A DNA stretch of 7,378 bases from Chloroflexota bacterium (GCA_016199375.1 JACQGV010000211.1:1-7378), one strand, 5' to 3'; positions 1-5,772 are shown, numbered from the stretch's first letter. The notes: generated from the sequence alone by a model not told the origin. A program made the numbers and translations.

Positions 1-54
1 ATCCCCTATCCGGAGCGCGCCACGCCCCAGATGAAGCTCTGGGAACGGGAGTAG
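1..54 (+). CDS. C-terminal end of an unrecognised upstream gene (partial)
   Basis: Frame 1 is open from the first base and ends with TAG at 52-54. It encodes 17 residues, ending in PQMKLWERE. The residue composition (charged, one Trp, Pro-rich before the end) is plausible for a protein tail, and gene direction matches everything downstream. The fragment is too short to assign a family, and an open stretch of this length can occur by chance in GC-rich DNA. No convincing terminator follows: only a 4-bp GGGC/GCCC pairing just after the stop was seen. Confidence 0.4.
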   Translation: MPYPERATPQMKLWERE

Positions 55-220
55 GGCCGCCGAGCGCCCTGCTCTCACCAGGACCGCTTCTGAACTTGGG
101 CACGGCTACTAGTGCAGGCTGCCTAGCTAGGTGATGCATTTGCATCATGCAGCCGATAGCTCCTCTTGATAACGTTCATAGAAGTGACCTATGGGCCTAA
201 TCTTGGGTGGGTGTCGCACG
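55..220. other. Intergenic leader before the oxidoreductase operon
   Basis: This 166-nt stretch holds no gene. It carries a cluster of palindromes: ACTAGT (108-113), CTAGCTAG (123-130) and the dyad described separately (117-154). I found no pair of -35 and -10 hexamers good enough to call a promoter, although transcription of the downstream operon would be expected to start here or further upstream. A pyrimidine-rich CTCCTCTT lies at 160-167. Confidence 0.5.
117..154. repeat. Nested inverted repeat, possible operator or leader hairpin
   Basis: The core is a perfect dyad TGATGCA-TT-TGCATCA (132-147, 7-bp arms). It lies inside outer arms GGCTGC (117-122) and GCAGCC (149-154), with the 8-bp palindrome CTAGCTAG (123-130) on the left side. 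As RNA it could form a six-pair stem with an AUUU loop on top of a six-pair base. As DNA the 16-bp core looks like a site for a dimeric regulator. It ends 67 nt before the chosen start of the gamma subunit. The regulator is unknown. Confidence 0.5.
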
Positions 221-811
221 ATGCTCGAAGTGTTGATCTACGGACGGGGTGGACAGGGGAACGTGACGGCCGCCGAGATCCTGGCCGGGGCCGCCTTCGA
301 GGACGGCCTGTACTCTCAGGGCTACCCTTTCTTCGGGTCGGAGCGCATGGGCTCTCCGGTTCAGGCCTATGTCCGTCTTGACCAGCAGCCTATCCGCCTG
401 CGCTCCCAGATTCGCCATCCCGACATTCTCCTTATCCAGGACGAGACGCTGGCGACCGATGTGAACATCCTGGGTGCGGTGAAGGCCGGGGGGACCATCA
501 TCGCCAACACGCGCAAGCGCCCCGAGGAGCTGCAAGCCCTGACGCCGGCCCGCGTCTGGACGCTACCTGCCCTTCAGATTGCCATGGACGTGATCGGCCG
601 GCCCAACACCAACGTGGTCATGCTGGGCGCCTTTGCGGCCATCACCGGCGCCGTGAGCCTGGAGGCCATCCAGCGCGCCGCGCGGCGCCGCTTCCCGGGG
701 GCCGTCGGCGAGCGCAACTGCGAGGCAGCCCGCCGGGCCTACGAGCTGGCCCTGACGGAAAGGAAAGGCCATGAAGCTGATACCAGGATTGGTGGCGCTG
801 CCCGGCACTAG
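221..811 (+). CDS. porG: Pyruvate/2-oxoacid:ferredoxin oxidoreductase, gamma subunit
   Basis: This is the gamma subunit of a four-subunit, TPP-dependent 2-oxoacid:ferredoxin oxidoreductase, a cytoplasmic enzyme that converts a 2-oxoacid and CoA to acyl-CoA, CO2 and reduced ferredoxin. The N-terminal YGRGGQGNVTAAEIL (residues 7-21) is the family signature. It is followed by the conserved GYPFFGSERMGSPVQA segment and PIRLRSQI. The length of 196 residues is normal for a free-standing gamma subunit. I chose ATG 221 because family members begin about seven residues before the GRGGQG motif. ATG 191 is in frame and would add ten residues without homology or a better ribosome site. It is the first gene of a gamma-delta-alpha-beta operon, and its 3' end overlaps the next gene by 41 nt. 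Substrate (pyruvate or a branched 2-oxoacid) cannot be fixed from sequence. Confidence 0.92.
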   Translation: MLEVLIYGRGGQGNVTAAEILAGAAFEDGLYSQGYPFFGSERMGSPVQAYVRLDQQPIRLRSQIRHPDILLIQDETLATDVNILGAVKAGGTIIANTRKRPEELQALTPARVWTLPALQIAMDVIGRPNTNVVMLGAFAAITGAVSLEAIQRAARRRFPGAVGERNCEAARRAYELALTERKGHEADTRIGGAARH

Positions 812-1028
812 CCGGGCCAACAAGACCGGTAGCTGGCGCATCGAGCGCCCGCTCTTCTTGCACCAGAAGTGCAACGGCTGTCGCCTCTGCGACTGGTGCT
901 GCCCCGAGGGCATTGTCTCCGGCCAGGGCAAGCTCTTCGACTGCGACTTCGACTACTGCAAGGGCTGCGGCATCTGCGCCGAGGTCTGTCCTGTGGACGA
1001 TATCGTCATGCAGGTTGAGGAAAGATAA
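771..1028 (+). CDS. porD: Pyruvate/2-oxoacid:ferredoxin oxidoreductase, delta subunit (2[4Fe-4S] ferredoxin)
   Basis: This 85-residue protein is the ferredoxin-like delta subunit that carries electrons from the TPP site to external ferredoxin. Two [4Fe-4S] motifs are intact: C34-x2-C37-x2-C40-x3-C44-P, and C63-x2-C66-x2-C69-x3-C73-P. Two additional cysteines, C43 next to C44 and C58 before the second motif, are not needed for the clusters. The start at ATG 771 lies inside the gamma gene and is preceded by GGAAAGGA, a good ribosome site. The N-terminal part with PG-LVALPGTS and SWR is typical of delta subunits, which supports this start despite the 41-nt overlap. The stop overlaps the alpha start by one base (TAATG), so translation is probably coupled along the operon. 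Confidence 0.93.
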   Translation: MKLIPGLVALPGTSRANKTGSWRIERPLFLHQKCNGCRLCDWCCPEGIVSGQGKLFDCDFDYCKGCGICAEVCPVDDIVMQVEER

Positions 1029-2248
1029 TGGCTACCCTTATGGACCGGGTCATCACCAGCAAGGCCGCCGTCCTGGAGGGCTCCCGGGCCATCGCCGAGG
1101 CTGTGCGGCTCTGCCGGCCCCAGGTCATCTCGGCCTATCCCATAACTCCCCAGACTCACGTTGTCGAGGCCCTGGCCCAGATGGTCGCCGACGGCGCCCT
1201 CAAGGCGGAGTTTGTCAACGTGGAGAGCGAGCACTCGGCGGCCTCCGTGGTGCTGGGGGCCAGCGCCACCGGGGCCCGGGTCTACACCGCCAGCAGCTCC
1301 CAGGGCATCGCTCTCATGAGCGAGGTGCTCTTCAACATCGCGGGCCTGCGGCTGCCGGTGGTCCTCACCTGCGCCAACCGCGCCCTCTCCTCGCCTCTGA
1401 ACATCTGGAACGACCAGCAGGACTCCCTCTCGGTCCGGGACGCGGGCTGGGTCCAGCTCTACGTCGAGGACAACCAGGAGGCGGTGGACACCCACCTCCA
1501 GGCTTATGCCATCGCCGAGGACCGGCGGGTCCTGCTGCCGACCATGGTCTGCGCCGACGGCTTCCTGCTGACCCACACCTATGAGCCGGTCATTGTACCG
1601 ACTCAAGAGGAGGTGGACGCCTTCCTCCCGCCCTACCGGCCCCAGCACTATCTGACCCCAGATAAGCCGCTGACCATGGGCGCCTTCGCCGACCCCGAGT
1701 ACTACATGGAGAGCCGCTACCTGCTCGACCGGGCCCTGGAGCGCTCCCAGGCCGTCATCGAGGACGCGGCGCAGCGCTTCAACCGGGCGTTTGGACGCCA
1801 CTACGGGGGCCTGCTGGATACCCTTCACATGGAGGGGGCGCGGACCGCCGTGGTGGCCATGGGCTCGGTGGTGGCAACCCTGCGGGACGTGGTCAGCGGG
1901 CTGCGGGACGACGGCCACGCGGTGGGGCTGGTGAAGGTGCGCTCCTTCCGGCCCTTCCCCAAGGACGCCCTGCGCTCCGCCCTGCGGGACGTGGACCGGG
2001 TGCTAGTCCTGGAGCGGGCCCTCTCTCCCGGCGGCGTCGGCATCCTGGCGGCCGAGGTGCGGGCCGTGCTGCAAGGGCAGCCGCGCCAGCCGGCGGTCAG
2101 CGCCTTCGTGGCCGGCCTGGGAGGCCGCGATATCCCGGTCGAGACCTTGCAGGCCCTCATCGCCCGGGCCCAGGATGAGGCGGTGGAACAGGGCTTCGCA
2201 GACCTGAAGGCGGAGCTGGTGGAGGAGGGGGATGAAGACGAGAGTTGA
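1028..2248 (+). CDS. porA: Pyruvate/2-oxoacid:ferredoxin oxidoreductase, alpha subunit
   Basis: The alpha subunit provides the pyrimidine-binding half of the TPP site. YPITPQT (residues 37-43) and the VESEHSAAS segment, with the expected TPP-contacting Glu66, are both present. The SSSQGIALMSE and NIWNDQQDS (125-133) blocks are characteristic of this family. The block from about residue 180 to 215 (HTYEPV then FLPPYRPQ) and GAFADPEYYME are also typical. The C-terminal third is the transketolase-C-like domain, with VKVRSFRPFP. At 406 residues it is full length. ATG 1028 is preceded by GAGGAAAG and overlaps the delta stop. It ends with TGA, which shows that this genome uses TGA as an ordinary stop; this matters for the downstream candidate selenoprotein. 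The beta gene begins 17 nt before this stop. Confidence 0.95.
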   Translation: MATLMDRVITSKAAVLEGSRAIAEAVRLCRPQVISAYPITPQTHVVEALAQMVADGALKAEFVNVESEHSAASVVLGASATGARVYTASSSQGIALMSEVLFNIAGLRLPVVLTCANRALSSPLNIWNDQQDSLSVRDAGWVQLYVEDNQEAVDTHLQAYAIAEDRRVLLPTMVCADGFLLTHTYEPVIVPTQEEVDAFLPPYRPQHYLTPDKPLTMGAFADPEYYMESRYLLDRALERSQAVIEDAAQRFNRAFGRHYGGLLDTLHMEGARTAVVAMGSVVATLRDVVSGLRDDGHAVGLVKVRSFRPFPKDALRSALRDVDRVLVLERALSPGGVGILAAEVRAVLQGQPRQPAVSAFVAGLGGRDIPVETLQALIARAQDEAVEQGFADLKAELVEEGDEDES

Positions 2249-3161
2249 ACCCGCCCCGGAGCTGCTGTCTCCGGGCCACACCGCCTGCCGGGGCTGCGGG
2301 CTGCTGGTGGCCGCCCGGCTGGCCCTCCAGGCCGCTGGGCCCCGGGTCATCGTCGCCAACGCCACCGGCTGTCTGGAGATCACCACCTCCAAGTTCCCCC
2401 AGTCGTCCTGGAACGTGCCCTGGATTCACTCCCTCTTCGAGAACACGGCGGCCGTGGCCTCAGGCGTCGAGGCGGCGCTCAAGGCCCTGGGACGCCAGGC
2501 CGAGGCCAGGGTCATCGCCCAGGCCGGTGACGGCGGCACCGCCGACATCGGCCTCCAATCCCTGAGCGGCATGCTGGAGCGGGGCCACGACGTCCTCTAC
2601 ATCTGCTACGACAACGAGGCCTACATGAATACGGGCATCCAGCGCAGCAGCCTGACGCCTCTGGGCGCCCGCACCTCCACCACGCCCCCGGGGGCCCTTT
2701 CCTGGGGGGAGGTCAGGACCAAGAAGGACATGCCGGCCATCGCCGCCGCCCACGGCATACCCTACGTCGCCACCGCGTCCATCGCCTACCCGCCGGACCT
2801 GGTGAAGAAGGTCAAGCGGGCCCTGGGCATCCGCGGGCCCAAGTACCTCCAGGTCCATAGCTCCTGCCCCCTGGGCTGGGGCCACGACTCGTCCCTGAGC
2901 ATCCGGGTGGCGCGCCTGGCCGTCCAGACCGGCCTCTACCCCCTCTACGAGGTGATCAACGGGCAGTTGACCAACGTGAAGAGGCTCAGCTACCGGTCGC
3001 CGGTGGCCGCATACCTGAAGCCTCAGCGACGCTTCGAGCACCTCTTCAAGCCCGGCGGCGAGGCCCTGCTGGCCCAGGTCCAGGCCCTGGCCAATGCCAA
3101 TGCGGCGAAGTACGGCTTCCCGCCGGTAACGGAAGGAGCAGAGGCAGAGGACTCGGACTAG
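2232..3161 (+). CDS. porB: Pyruvate/2-oxoacid:ferredoxin oxidoreductase, beta subunit
   Basis: The beta subunit binds the TPP diphosphate and a proximal [4Fe-4S] cluster. GHTACRGCG supplies Cys19 and Cys22. Cys47 in NATGCLE and Cys212 in HSSCPLGW complete the four cysteines expected for that cluster. The TPP/Mg motif starts at GDGGTADIG (residues 99-107) and continues to YDNEAYMNTGIQRS (126-139), as in archaeal-type beta subunits. The length of 309 residues is normal. The start ATG 2232 follows a very strong site, GGAGGAGGGG at 2221-2230, located in the end of the alpha gene. The enzyme is complete: all four subunits have intact key residues. A short lipoprotein gene begins 29 nt downstream without an obvious terminator between, so it is probably cotranscribed. 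Confidence 0.95.
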   Translation: MKTRVEPAPELLSPGHTACRGCGLLVAARLALQAAGPRVIVANATGCLEITTSKFPQSSWNVPWIHSLFENTAAVASGVEAALKALGRQAEARVIAQAGDGGTADIGLQSLSGMLERGHDVLYICYDNEAYMNTGIQRSSLTPLGARTSTTPPGALSWGEVRTKKDMPAIAAAHGIPYVATASIAYPPDLVKKVKRALGIRGPKYLQVHSSCPLGWGHDSSLSIRVARLAVQTGLYPLYEVINGQLTNVKRLSYRSPVAAYLKPQRRFEHLFKPGGEALLAQVQALANANAAKYGFPPVTEGAEAEDSD

Positions 3162-3190
3162 AGGGTCATCCGAGGCCGGCGCGCGATTCC

Positions 3191-3667
3191 ATGCTGAAAG
3201 AGAAGGCAGGCCGCGGCTGGCTGCTGGTCTTGCTCGCCGCGCTCGGTGTGGCGGCGCTGGCGGCGGGAGGTGTGGCGGGCTGTGCGCGGGCCCCGAGCCC
3301 CCAGGCGGCGCGTCCGGCCAGGGAGGTGGCCTGGCCTGAATACGTTCGCCAGGGGCAGCCCTTGGTCCAGGAAACCTACCGGTTCGCCCTGGCGCACCCC
3401 GAGGTCCTGCAGTACATGCCCTGCTCGTGCGGCTGCGTCGGATCGGGGCACAAGAGCAACCTGGACTGCTTCATCAAGGACTCCCGATCCGCCAGCGGCG
3501 GCGTAGTGTTTGATCCCCACGCCGCCGGCTGAGCGACCTGTTTACTGATAGCGCGTGACGCTAAGAAGCTGACGGAGGAGGGCCAGGGCCTGCGCGAGGT
3601 GCGGCGCTACCTAGACGCCCGCTACGGCAAGCTCGGCCCCACCACAGATACGCCGCTGCCTCCCTGA
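3191..3667 (+). CDS. Candidate selenoprotein: PCYCGC-motif-family lipoprotein with in-frame TGA (Sec114)
   Basis: Residues 10-30 form a hydrophobic signal segment ending in lipobox VAGC, so Cys31 should be lipidated and the protein anchored outside the membrane. The family core is YMPCSCGC (Cys78, 80, 82; Ser replaces the usual Tyr), then GSGHKSNLDCF (Cys93) and VVFDPHAAG. A TGA at 3530-3532 follows. The same frame then reads ATCLLIARDAKKLTEEGQG, and continues with LREVRRYLDARYGK to a TGA at 3665-3667. From memory, members of PF13798 have DxH, then CxxC, then a helix of this kind, so the TGA replaces the first Cys and yields U114-x-x-C117. The full product is 158 residues; without recoding it would be 113 and lack the conserved tail. 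The ribosome site before ATG 3191 is weak (GAGG at 3172-3175, 15 nt upstream). Molecular function of the family is not established; metal binding or thiol redox chemistry is inference. A nonsense mutation or base error is the alternative. Confidence 0.8.
3530..3532 (+). other. In-frame TGA proposed to encode selenocysteine
   Basis: The codon lies between Gly113 and Ala115 of the lipoprotein gene, three residues before a conserved Cys. No frame change is needed to continue through 44 further sense codons. TGA is used as a stop elsewhere in the window (alpha subunit, 2246-2248), so a wholesale reassignment of TGA is unlikely. Confidence 0.75.
3538..3571 (+). promoter_or_regulatory. SECIS-like stem-loop downstream of the TGA
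   Basis: The upper stem is TAGCG (3549-3553) paired to CGCTA (3559-3563), five perfect pairs with loop CGTGA and G at the second loop position. A weaker lower helix pairs CTGTTT (3538-3543) with AAGCTG (3566-3571), with one U-U mismatch and one G-U pair, separated from the upper stem by an asymmetric internal loop. The loop starts 21 nt after the TGA. As I recall the bacterial model, SECIS elements have a G in the first two loop positions and a loop 16-37 nt from the UGA, which fits. I folded this by eye. An alternative three-pair stem GCG-TGA-CGC (3553-3561) shares bases with it. Confidence 0.5.
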
Positions 3668-3678
3668 CGAGGCAGCGG
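3653..3678 (+). terminator. Perfect 10-bp hairpin around the stop codon, possible terminator
   Basis: CCGCTGCCTC (3653-3662) pairs perfectly with GAGGCAGCGG (3669-3678). The six-base loop CCTGAC contains the TGA stop of the extended lipoprotein reading frame (3665-3667). It is strong and GC-rich, but no T-run follows, so it may attenuate transcription or protect the 3' end of the message rather than terminate fully. Its position fits a gene ending at 3667 and not at 3532. Confidence 0.4.
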
Positions 3679-3708
3679 AGCCCCAGCGGTAGGCGGACAG
3701 TGGGAGCG

Positions 3709-3715
3709 GGAGGTG
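3709..3715 (+). promoter_or_regulatory. Ribosome binding site deciding the ferredoxin gene start
   Basis: GGAGGTG is a near-perfect Shine-Dalgarno sequence six bases before ATG 3722. An upstream in-frame GTG at 3713 overlaps the site itself, so ATG 3722 is the better start. Confidence 0.8.
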
Positions 3716-3721
3716 GAGACC

Positions 3722-4795
3722 ATGTCTGGGCACGAAGAGGCGTATCGAGAACTCGCCGGACGGTTCGGCTATGCTGACTCGCCGCAGCTGCGCCGCGTCT
3801 TGGAGTATCTCATCAACCCCCTCCAGGCCCGGCTCTTCGCCCGGCTGCCGGCCGCGCCGGAGGAGCTGGCCCAGCAGTTCGGTCTGCCGGTGGAGCAGGT
3901 CAAACGGGAGCTGGACGATGGCTTCCTGAAGGGGCTGCTCTTCCCGCGTAACTTCCAGACCCGGGAGAGCTACCGCTTCGCCCGCAATATGGTGCAGCTC
4001 CACGATGCTACCCAGTCCATTCTGAAGATGGACCCGGCCGCCAACCGCGAGCTCTTCCAGGTCTGGGAGGACTTCTGCCGCAATGGCGGCTATGACCGCG
4101 ACTATGCCCTGACCTACCTGCAACACCCGCAGCCCCGCTCCCGGATCGTGCCTGCCTACCTGGCGATCAAGGACAACCCCAATCTGCTGCCGGACGAGGA
4201 TATCCGGATGCTGCTGAAGGCCCAGCGGCTGATTGCGGTGGTCTCCTGCTCCTGCCGCAAGCGGGCCCTGGCGATGGGCCGCGAGTGCGAGAAGTCCGTG
4301 GACGGGAACTGCTTCCTCTTCGGCCGCGGGGCGGAGTATGCCCTCAGCCGCGACTCTGGCCGCGCGCTCTCCTACGAGGAGACCCTCAAGATCATCGAGC
4401 AGAACGAGGAGGACGGCCTGATCCACTCCTGGCCCAACTCCCGGGTTCTCCAGGTGGGCACCCTCTGTAGCTGTTGCTACGACTGCTGCGTGGACTGGGA
4501 GCGGCTGACCAAGAACGGGGTGGATATCGGCCGGCGCTGGGCCAAGAGCCGCTATCAGGCGACGGTGGACTTGGAGAAGTGCGACGGCTGCCAGATCTGC
4601 GTGGAGCGCTGCCAGTTCGACGCCGTCGAGATGGTCAAGGTGCCGGGCTCCAAGAAGCTGAAGGCCGAGGTGGACGCCGAGAAGTGCTTCGGCTGCGGGG
4701 TCTGCTTCCTCAAGTGCGAGCCCCAGGCCATCGCTATGGATTGCGTGCGGCCTCCGGAGCACATACCGGCTGTCCAGGCTGCCCCAGCGTCCTAG
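3722..4795 (+). CDS. Winged-helix-like protein with Cys-rich middle and C-terminal 2[4Fe-4S] ferredoxin domain
   Basis: The 357-residue cytoplasmic protein has three parts. Residues about 20-75 look like a winged helix-turn-helix: LRRVLEYLINPLQARLFARL, then PAAPEELAQQFGLPVEQVKRE, then GFLKGLLFP. The middle has a cysteine set: C176-S-C178-R, C189, C197 in GNCFLFG, and C249-S-C-C-x2-C-C256. The C-terminus is a dicluster ferredoxin, with C287-x2-C290-x2-C293-x3-C297 and C322-x2-C325-x2-C328-x3-C332. The Pro usually following each last Cys is replaced (CQ; CEP). I recognise the architecture as a ferredoxin-type iron-sulfur protein without an assigned function. Lying 54 nt after the lipoprotein gene and near the 2-oxoacid oxidoreductase, it may accept electrons from that enzyme or sense redox state. 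DNA binding is inference from the N-terminal fold alone. Confidence 0.85.
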   Translation: MSGHEEAYRELAGRFGYADSPQLRRVLEYLINPLQARLFARLPAAPEELAQQFGLPVEQVKRELDDGFLKGLLFPRNFQTRESYRFARNMVQLHDATQSILKMDPAANRELFQVWEDFCRNGGYDRDYALTYLQHPQPRSRIVPAYLAIKDNPNLLPDEDIRMLLKAQRLIAVVSCSCRKRALAMGRECEKSVDGNCFLFGRGAEYALSRDSGRALSYEETLKIIEQNEEDGLIHSWPNSRVLQVGTLCSCCYDCCVDWERLTKNGVDIGRRWAKSRYQATVDLEKCDGCQICVERCQFDAVEMVKVPGSKKLKAEVDAEKCFGCGVCFLKCEPQAIAMDCVRPPEHIPAVQAAPAS

Positions 4796-4801
4796 CAGGC
4801 C

Positions 4802-4843
4802 CCAGGCAGGCGGCGCTGGCGCGGGCGGCCGCCTTGCCCCTGG
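4802..4843 (+). terminator. GC-rich stem-loop after the ferredoxin gene
   Basis: AGGCGGC (4808-4814) pairs with GCCGCCT (4828-4834). Below an internal loop, CCAGG (4802-4806) pairs with CCTGG (4839-4843). The apical loop is 13 nt. It starts 6 nt after the TAG stop, where a terminator would be expected, but there is no following T-run, so the call is tentative. Confidence 0.35.
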
Positions 4844-4881
4844 ACCATACCCTTGAAAGCGGGCCCTGCGCGGCTGCGCTG

Positions 4882-4911
4882 TTGACGGCCTGCAATAGGA
4901 ATTGTTACAGT
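4882..4911 (+). promoter_or_regulatory. Candidate sigma70-type promoter for the DUF47-pit operon
   Basis: A -35 hexamer TTGACG (4882-4887) is followed after 18 nt by TACAGT (4906-4911), which is preceded by TG plus one base (4903-4905), an extended -10. It stands in the only clearly AT-rich patch of this gap. Transcription from here would leave a leader of roughly 225 nt before ATG 5143. Confidence 0.55.
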
Positions 4912-4919
4912 ATTCACAA
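4902..4919. promoter_or_regulatory. Rex- or CRP/FNR-like operator candidate over the -10 element
   Basis: TTGTTACAGTATTCACAA is an imperfect dyad. It matches the Rex consensus TTGTGAA-N4-TTCACAA at 12 of 14 defined positions, and TGTGA-N6-TCACA at 9 of 10. It covers the extended -10, where a repressor would block initiation. Which regulator binds, if any, cannot be decided here, and chance matches in an AT-rich patch are possible. Confidence 0.35.
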
Positions 4920-5142
4920 ATATCGCGAGCGGTTTGGGGCAAGCGCTAGTCAGATAGGCCCGCGTCGGAATGAGCCTTCTCCCACGAGTCTCGCCAGCTA
5001 CCTACACTCCGACTTGCCTCCAGCGCCTCCCGCTCAAGGACGCACCTCGCGCTGCCAGGAAGGGGCGTTCCAGCTTAGGTGAGTAGCGAGCTGCGTCAAA
5101 GTCAGGCCAGCGTGCGCGCCGCGCGACCGAAGGGGGCACAGC

Positions 5143-5772
5143 ATGCGGTTGTCATTCCTGCCCAGAGAAGAGAAGTTCTTTTCCCTCCTCTACCAGAGCT
5201 GCGTGAACCTGCAGAAAGCAGCGCGTAAGCTGCAGGACCTGCTGGATAACTACGAGAACATACCGGCGAAGGTCGCCGAGATTCAGGAGTTCGAGCACCG
5301 GGGCGACGAGCTGATCCATGAGCTGTTCCTCGCCCTGCACCGGACGTTCGTGACGCCCATTGACCGCGAGGACATAGCTGCCCTCGCCGAGCGTCTGGAC
5401 GATTTTATTGACGCTATCGAGGAGGCCGCTATCTACCTGCTGGAGTACAAGGTTGAGCGACCCACGGAGTACTCCAAGCAGTTGGCAGAAATCGTGGTCA
5501 AGTGCGCCGACGAGCTGGAGAAGGCGACGGCCAAACTCCACTATCGGGGGGCCAGGCTCAAGGAAATCCTACCCCACGCGGTGGAGCTCAACCGCCTGGA
5601 GAACGAGGCGGACAAGGTGGTCGGCGTGGCTATGGGCGACCTCTTCAACAGCGGCAGAGACGCTATCTACATCTTGAAATGGCGCGACATCTACAACGAC
5701 CTGGAAGGGGCCACGGACCGGGCGGAGGACGCGGCCAACGTGCTGGAGGCCATCGTCCTCAAGCACGCGTAA
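5143..5772 (+). CDS. DUF47/PhoU-like Pit accessory protein
   Basis: The 209-residue, mostly helical cytoplasmic protein belongs to the DUF47 (PF01865) PhoU-like family, whose members are usually encoded next to Pit phosphate transporters and are thought to regulate them. Typical blocks are FLPREEKFF at the start, FEHRGDELIHEL (residues about 50-61), and TPIDREDIAALAERLDDFIDAIEE with its acidic, metal-binding character. The tail contains LKWRDIYNDLEGATDRAEDAANVLE. Acidic clusters of this kind bind metal ions in PhoU proteins. The length is normal. ATG 5143 is preceded by AAGGGGG (5130-5136) at good spacing. The permease gene starts about 26 nt after the stop, which indicates an operon. Confidence 0.9.
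   Translation: MRLSFLPREEKFFSLLYQSCVNLQKAARKLQDLLDNYENIPAKVAEIQEFEHRGDELIHELFLALHRTFVTPIDREDIAALAERLDDFIDAIEEAAIYLLEYKVERPTEYSKQLAEIVVKCADELEKATAKLHYRGARLKEILPHAVELNRLENEADKVVGVAMGDLFNSGRDAIYILKWRDIYNDLEGATDRAEDAANVLEAIVLKHA

Larger units (their letters stand above)
4844..5142. other. Intergenic region with promoter and long leader for the phosphate-transport pair
   Basis: No gene of its own is supported here. It contains the promoter and operator candidates listed next and then about 225 nt of leader. In the leader, GTCGGAATG (4964-4972) can pair with CACTCCGAC (5005-5013) with one mismatch, and GCGC-GCC-GCGC (about 5114-5124) sits just before the ribosome site. I recognise no known riboswitch or small RNA in it. 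Confidence 0.5.

Noticed and set aside
953..1918. A 321-codon open frame on the minus strand opposite the alpha subunit gene
   Set aside because: The plus strand encodes an unmistakable full-length alpha subunit; the antisense translation is Gly/His/Val-rich without motifs.
3191..3532. Treating the lipoprotein as a complete 113-residue protein or as a pseudogene
   Set aside because: The frame past the TGA keeps a family-like sequence to a second stop with no other damage. A recent nonsense change cannot be excluded, but the Cys position and hairpin favour recoding.
3530..3532. Reassignment of TGA to Trp or Gly in this genome
   Set aside because: TGA ends the alpha subunit at a normal length, and the site corresponds to Cys in the family, not Trp or Gly.
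4904..4926. A PHO box for phosphate control upstream of the DUF47-pit pair
   Set aside because: The two similar heptamers are spaced 8 nt apart, not the 11-nt period of PHO boxes, and match poorly.
3611..4942. A 443-codon open frame on the minus strand opposite the ferredoxin gene
   Set aside because: It is the antisense shadow of a gene with clear iron-sulfur motifs. Such frames are common in GC-rich DNA. Its translation shows no recognisable family.
4474..5082. A 202-codon plus-strand open frame from inside the ferredoxin gene into the intergenic region
   Set aside because: The first half is a shifted reading of the ferredoxin gene, and the rest has no motif or ribosome site of its own.
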